This document shows positions 60,212-64,000 of a stretch of DNA of 64,000 nt, in pieces. Numbering within the stretch: position 1 is the first letter of the stretch; every line of letters begins with the position of its first letter. A program made the translations under genes and the position numbers. This DNA comes from Poriferisodalis sp965215815 (lineage in GTDB: Bacteria; Actinomycetota; Acidimicrobiia; Acidimicrobiales; Poriferisodalaceae), in assembly GCF_965215815.1 (NCBI RefSeq), contig NZ_CBDCEO010000012.1:806001-870000 (forward strand), written 5' to 3'. A model generated the notes under the pieces. The model was not told the origin of the DNA. It saw nothing but the letters and a program-made list of their open reading frames with translations, and did not search any database.

Positions 60212-60577
60212 TCACAGCACGGCCTCAGGGGGAAAGTTGGACGATGAGGGGGACCGAACCTCGCTCGATGTGCGAGATGACTCACTGCTTGGCGGCATCG
60301 ACATCTCCTGCGGCAACAAGGCAGCGGGGGGTACTCCGTAGATCTCGGCCAATCGCAGCAGGCGATGCACTCGCAATCCCCGCTGACCGCGCTCATATGC
60401 CCCCAGAACTGATGTCCGGAACTCGCCGCCTGACGCGGCTTCCACATCGGCCAGAGAGAGCCGTTGCTGGCGACGCACGGAACGCAGTCGCTCCCCCACC
60501 AGTGCATTCGACTCCGTTGAGCTGCGCCACTGGGCAGAACGGACGTCGACCTCGGCGATGTCGGCGTCTGGCTCCAT
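60212..60577 (-). CDS. BldD-like XRE-family regulator
   Basis: 121 residues. The HTH (about 27-90) reads LVGERLRSVRRQQRLSLADV, then SVLGAYERGQRGLRVHRLLR and YGVPPAALLP, closely following BldD (SYERGDRAVTVQRLAELADF). BldD controls development and binds cyclic di-GMP through a C-terminal domain; this protein ends in a short Ser/Pro-rich tail, so that domain appears absent. It sits between dnaJ and hemW on the same strand and could regulate either. Confidence 0.78.
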   Translation of the reverse strand: MEPDADIAEVDVRSAQWRSSTESNALVGERLRSVRRQQRLSLADVEAASGGEFRTSVLGAYERGQRGLRVHRLLRLAEIYGVPPAALLPQEMSMPPSSESSRTSSEVRSPSSSNFPPEAVL

Positions 60578-60588
60578 ATCGGCAGATC

Positions 60589-61752
60589 TCAGAGCTTGTG
60601 GCGCCGCTTGCGCCGGCCAATCGACCGATTGTCGCCGTCGTGTTGGGTCTCGGTCGCCTGGGCGAGCACAGGGTCGGCGTTGCCGTCCACGAGTTCACTG
60701 CGCTCGGCAGCAACCTCACGCAGCTTCGCCGCCTCGGACTTCGAGAGCTTCTTCGGGATGTCCACCCGCACCACGACGTGCAGGTCGCCCCGTCCGCGCC
60801 CGTTCGCTCGAGGCACGCCGAGTCCGCTCAACCGGAGGGTGTCGTTCGGCTGCGTGCCCGCCGCTACAGCAAGTTCCTGTGGCCCGTCCAACGTCTCGAA
60901 CGACACCGTCGCACCCAGCGCTGCCTGCAGCATCGTCACCGGCAGCTCCGCCACCAGGCTGTCGCCCTGGCGCACGAAGACATCGGACTCGGCAACACGC
61001 AGGTGCACATACAGGTCGCCCGCGGGTCCCCCGCGAGGCCCGACGGACCCGCGGCCGCTCAGGCGCAGCGTTGCACCAGAATCGACGCCAGACGGCACAC
61101 GTACAACGAGCGAGACGTGTTCCGCTCGACGCCCTTCGCCCCGGCACGACCGGCACGGTTCGGCAATCTCCTCACCGATCCCACGGCATCGAGCACAGGG
61201 CGCAGTGGTCACCATCTGGCCCAGAAAACTCTGGCGCACTTGGCGAACCTGGCCAATGCCCTCGCAGACGCTGCAGACGGTCGGCGACGTGCCCTCTGCG
61301 GCGCCCGAGCCATCGCAATCGTCACACCGAACCAGTGTCCGCACCTCGATCGACCGGTCGGCGCCGAAGACGGCCTCGGCGAAATCGAGGTCGACGACCG
61401 TTTCATGGTCATCGCCCCGGGGCGGACCTGCGGGGCGGCGCGATCGGCCGCTGCCGAACGGGTTCCCTCCGAAGAATGACTGGAAGATGTCGCTGAGGTC
61501 GAAGTCGAACGCGGGTCCGCCCATCCCGCCCCGCAAGCCCTCATGTCCGAAGCGGTCGTATCGGGCCCGCGCCTCGGGATCCGAGAGCACGGCGTAGGCC
61601 TCGCTGATCTCCTTGAAGCGGGCCTCAGCCCCGTCGTCGCCGGGATTCGCATCAGGGTGGTGCTCACGGGCTTTGCCCCGGTATGCACGCTTGAGATCGT
61701 TCTCGCTGACGTCGCTGCTCACACCGAGCAACTCGTAATAGTCCGCAGGCAT
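60589..61752 (-). CDS. dnaJ: Chaperone DnaJ
   Basis: 387 residues from ATG 61752. The J domain YYELLGVSSDVSENDLKRAY contains HPDANPG (HPD motif). A G/F-rich linker (GGNPFGSGRSRRPAG) and four CxxCxGxG-type zinc repeats (CDDCDGSG, CSVCEGIG, CARCRGIG, CRSCRGEG) follow, then the C-terminal substrate domain. The gene directly follows hrcA, as in many actinobacteria. The BldD-like gene starts 11 bp after its stop. Confidence 0.95.
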   Translation of the reverse strand: MPADYYELLGVSSDVSENDLKRAYRGKAREHHPDANPGDDGAEARFKEISEAYAVLSDPEARARYDRFGHEGLRGGMGGPAFDFDLSDIFQSFFGGNPFGSGRSRRPAGPPRGDDHETVVDLDFAEAVFGADRSIEVRTLVRCDDCDGSGAAEGTSPTVCSVCEGIGQVRQVRQSFLGQMVTTAPCARCRGIGEEIAEPCRSCRGEGRRAEHVSLVVRVPSGVDSGATLRLSGRGSVGPRGGPAGDLYVHLRVAESDVFVRQGDSLVAELPVTMLQAALGATVSFETLDGPQELAVAAGTQPNDTLRLSGLGVPRANGRGRGDLHVVVRVDIPKKLSKSEAAKLREVAAERSELVDGNADPVLAQATETQHDGDNRSIGRRKRRHKL

Positions 61753-61763
61753 CTGTGCTGGGT

Positions 61764-62819
61764 CTATTCCTGGGCCGATCGCGAAAAGCCCGTCGGCACA
61801 TGTGCGCCGTCGCCGTCTCCGAGCGAAGCCGACAGCCTCCGGCTCACCGTGTGCACCGCCGCAAGCGCCTTCGAGTAGTCCATCCGTGTCGGCCCGAGCA
61901 GGCCGACGCTGCCGACGGTTCGGCCATCGACCTCGTAGGGCGCAACCACCACCGAGCATTCCGCCAGCGGCTTCATGCCGGTCTCGGATCCGATGGCCAC
62001 ACTGAGACCGCGATCCACCAGGCTTCGCAGCAGCGTCACGACCATCAGTTGCTCTTCCAGCACCGACAAGACTGAACGCAGCGATGACGCGGGTTCGAAC
62101 TGCTCAGTGATCTTGGCTGTGCCACCCACATAGAGCTCGCTCGGATGCGGTTCGTCGGCAGCCAGGGCGGACAGGGCCGCGGCCACCAGTGCATCGGTTG
62201 CCGCATCTCCGGTTGTAGGAACCACCAGCGGCTGGGTACGAGTCCGTCCCACAAGCGCTTCGGCCAGGACGGCAGAGGCCGCACCTGCAGCAGGCCCCTG
62301 GGCCGCCGCCTCCAAGTCCGGGTTGCTGTACACGTCGACGTAGGTCCGCTCCACGACGCCCGACGACATCACCAACACCACAAGCAATCGACCGCCGCCG
62401 AGGTCCACCAGCTGGGCCGATCGGATGCTGTCAAGGTCGTGGTTGGGCGCGACGACCATCGCTGCATACTCGGTCAGGTCAGACAAGAGCCGGCTGGTGT
62501 CGGCGAGCAGCTCCTCAATCTGTCCTTGGGCATGGGCGAAGAACGCACCTACCTGCCGGACGCCTGTGCTGTCCAGGGAACCGGGCCCGAGGCCGTCTAC
62601 GAAGTACCGGTAGCCCGCCTCAGTCGGCACGCGACCGGCACTGGTGTGCGGCTGCATCAGGTAGCCGCCAGATTCGAGCGCGGCGAGGTCGTTTCGCACG
62701 GTCGCTGGTGACACATCGAGGCGGGTCATCTCGAGCACCGCTGCGGAGCCGACTGGCTGCGCGCTCTCGATGAAGTTCTCGACCACCGCTCGCAGCACCG
62801 TGGCTCTGCGCTCGTCCAT
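61764..62819 (-). CDS. hrcA: Heat-inducible transcription repressor HrcA
   Basis: 351 residues from ATG 62819, with GGAGGAG just upstream; GTG 62822 and ATG 62858 are alternatives. The N-terminal winged helix (ATVLRAVVENFIESAQPVGS, VSPATVRNDLAALESGGYL) is followed by the HrcA ligand-like domain (IRSAQLVDLGGGRLLVVLV). HrcA binds CIRCE sites. I found no TTAGCACTC-type CIRCE element in the 178 bp upstream, so its operators are probably elsewhere. Confidence 0.92.
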   Translation of the reverse strand: MDERRATVLRAVVENFIESAQPVGSAAVLEMTRLDVSPATVRNDLAALESGGYLMQPHTSAGRVPTEAGYRYFVDGLGPGSLDSTGVRQVGAFFAHAQGQIEELLADTSRLLSDLTEYAAMVVAPNHDLDSIRSAQLVDLGGGRLLVVLVMSSGVVERTYVDVYSNPDLEAAAQGPAAGAASAVLAEALVGRTRTQPLVVPTTGDAATDALVAAALSALAADEPHPSELYVGGTAKITEQFEPASSLRSVLSVLEEQLMVVTLLRSLVDRGLSVAIGSETGMKPLAECSVVVAPYEVDGRTVGSVGLLGPTRMDYSKALAAVHTVSRRLSASLGDGDGAHVPTGFSRSAQE

Positions 62820-62997
62820 CACTCCTCCGCGGCCCCGGCAGCTTGCCCAGCGCCGCACCCATGATCGGGGCCGATGCCCGCAATGGTGTCGATGCTACCG
62901 ACACCCCTCCGAGGCAGCTTTGGGCTGGCTGCTTCTGGCCTCTTGCGCTCATGTGGCCGGGCTTCGCCGACGCGGCGAGCGAAGGATTCCCGGGCGT

Positions 62998-64000
62998 CTA
63001 CTGTTCGAGGCGCAACGCCGAGACGAAGGCCTCGTTGGGTACCTCGACGCGCCCGATGGCCTTCATCCGCTTCTTGCCCTCTTTCTGCCGCTCGAGCAGC
63101 TTGCGCTTGCGGGTGATATCGCCGCCGTAGCACTTCGACAGCACGTCCTTGCGCTTCGCTTTGACCGTCTCGCGGGCGATGATCCGCCCGCCTATGGCGG
63201 CTTGGATCGGAACGTCGAACAGCTGACGCGGGATGAGTTCGGCGAGCTTTGCGGTAATGGCCTTGCCGTAGGGATACGCGCCATCGCGGTGACGGATGGC
63301 AGAGAATGCATCGACCGGTTCGCCGTTCAGCAGGATGTCGACGCGCACGAGGCGCTCAGTCCGGTAGCCCGCGTGGTCGTAGTCGAGGCTCGCGTACCCC
63401 TGGGTTCGGCTCTTGAGCTGGTCGAAGAAGTCGGTCACCACCTCCGCCAGCGGCAGCTCGTAGCGCAGCTCGACGCGTTCTGGCGACAGGTAGTCCATGG
63501 AGGTCATCGAGCCCCGACGCGACTGGCACAGGTCCATGACCGCGCCCGTGTAGGCAGTCGGCGTCAGCACGGACACGTTCAGCATGGGCTCGGCTATCTC
63601 GACAATCTGAGCCGCCGATGGCAAGTCGGAGGGGTTGTCGACCTCCATCTCGCAATCGTCGTCGGTGTGCACCCGGTAGGCCACCGACGGCGCTGTGGCA
63701 ATGAGGGACAGTCCGAACTCGCGCTCGAGCCGCTCGCGGACAATCTCCATGTGCAGAAGACCCAAGAAGCCGCAGCGGAACCCGAATCCCAGCGCACCTG
63801 AAGTCTCGGGCTCGAAGGTCACGGAGGCGTCATTGAGCCTCAGCTTCGCCAGCGCCTCTCGCAGATCGGTGTACTCGTCGCCGTCGACGGGGAACAGCCC
63901 GCAGAAAACCATCGGCTTCGGGTCGTCGTAGCCCGCCAGCGGTGCATCAGCCGGCGCAGCAGCGGAGGTGACGGTCTCGCCGGAGCGCGCCTCAGCCACG
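62998..64000 (-). CDS. lepA: LepA (elongation factor 4), C-terminal part, 5' end outside the window
   Basis: 333 codons from the right edge to the stop at 62998. The segment ETVTSAAAPADAPLAGYDDP, then KPMVFCGLFPVDGDEYTDLR, marks domain II/III of LepA. The C-terminus has GGDITRKRKLLERQKEGKKR, the EF4-specific tail. The GTPase domain lies beyond 64000. EF4 back-translocates or stabilises stalled ribosomes. Confidence 0.93.
   Translation of the reverse strand, partial: VAEARSGETVTSAAAPADAPLAGYDDPKPMVFCGLFPVDGDEYTDLREALAKLRLNDASVTFEPETSGALGFGFRCGFLGLLHMEIVRERLEREFGLSLIATAPSVAYRVHTDDDCEMEVDNPSDLPSAAQIVEIAEPMLNVSVLTPTAYTGAVMDLCQSRRGSMTSMDYLSPERVELRYELPLAEVVTDFFDQLKSRTQGYASLDYDHAGYRTERLVRVDILLNGEPVDAFSAIRHRDGAYPYGKAITAKLAELIPRQLFDVPIQAAIGGRIIARETVKAKRKDVLSKCYGGDITRKRKLLERQKEGKKRMKAIGRVEVPNEAFVSALRLEQ

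Noticed and set aside
62820..62997. CIRCE operator upstream of hrcA
   Set aside because: No TTAGCACTC...GAGTGCTAA-like inverted repeat was found.

Overview
The window is about 64 kb of GC-rich DNA (short AT-rich islands only at a few promoters) with dense, mostly short-gapped genes and many ATGA, GTGA or TAATG start/stop overlaps. A B12-dependent ribonucleotide reductase with a TSCPD domain, LexA with GAAC-N4-GTTC boxes, DUF222/HNH (13E12-type) and DUF3039 proteins, a BldD-like regulator and an actinobacterial HrcA-DnaJ-HemW-LepA block all point to a high-GC actinobacterium. The mix of acyl-CoA metabolism, a Baeyer-Villiger-type monooxygenase and housekeeping genes suggests an uncultured Acidimicrobiia-like lineage. 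That assignment is inference.

Region 1 (1-7.2 kb) is the end of a polyamine importer operon (potA end, potB, potC, potD), convergent with a minus-strand group: VOC dioxygenase-like protein, acyl-CoA dehydrogenase, enoyl-CoA hydratase, initiation factor 1 and a flavin reductase. Region 2 (7.5-15.2 kb) holds a DUF222/HNH protein, a D-aminoacylase-type amidohydrolase, L-threonine aldolase, a large BVMO-type flavoprotein, a nitrobindin-like protein and a hotdog thioesterase. Region 3 (15.2-20 kb) has a 28-bp tandem repeat, a redoxin gene interrupted by an in-frame TGA that reads as selenocysteine (UxxC with a well-placed SECIS-like hairpin), two tandem sterol-reductase-like (ERG4/ERG24) membrane proteins, tRNA-Val, an inositol-monophosphatase-family enzyme and an unknown protein.

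Region 4 (20-27 kb) is a five-gene oligopeptide-type ABC importer operon. Its second ATPase carries about 230 residues with six or seven hydrophobic segments inserted in frame between the Q-loop and the ABC signature, and its first permease has an N-terminal membrane extension. I consider this the most unusual architecture in the window. Region 5 (27-43.3 kb) is housekeeping: tRNA-Ile2 and tRNA-Asn, dnaG, a short PPDK-like protein, glyS, recO, uppS, dinG, era, corC-like, ybeY, phoH and DUF3039. It ends with a second unusual protein, an MFS transporter fused in frame to a ferrochelatase.

Region 6 (43.3-51.8 kb) holds nrdJ, a DnaA-box-like cluster, a RibD-C reductase, lexA, nudC (start codon inside a hairpin), cysS, a CPBP membrane protease and an excisionase-like HTH protein. 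Region 7 (52-59.1 kb) is a compact Tad/Flp pilus operon (CpaB-like, TadA, TadB, TadC, pilin, three TadE/G-like proteins) followed by a membrane-anchored pseudokinase. Region 8 (59.1-64 kb) is hemW, a BldD-like regulator, dnaJ, hrcA and the C-terminal part of lepA, which runs off the window.

The clearest candidates for new biology are the membrane-inserted ABC ATPase, the MFS-ferrochelatase fusion, the selenocysteine redoxin beside the sterol-reductase pair, and the pilus-linked pseudokinase. No database search was possible, so family names rest on motifs and length.
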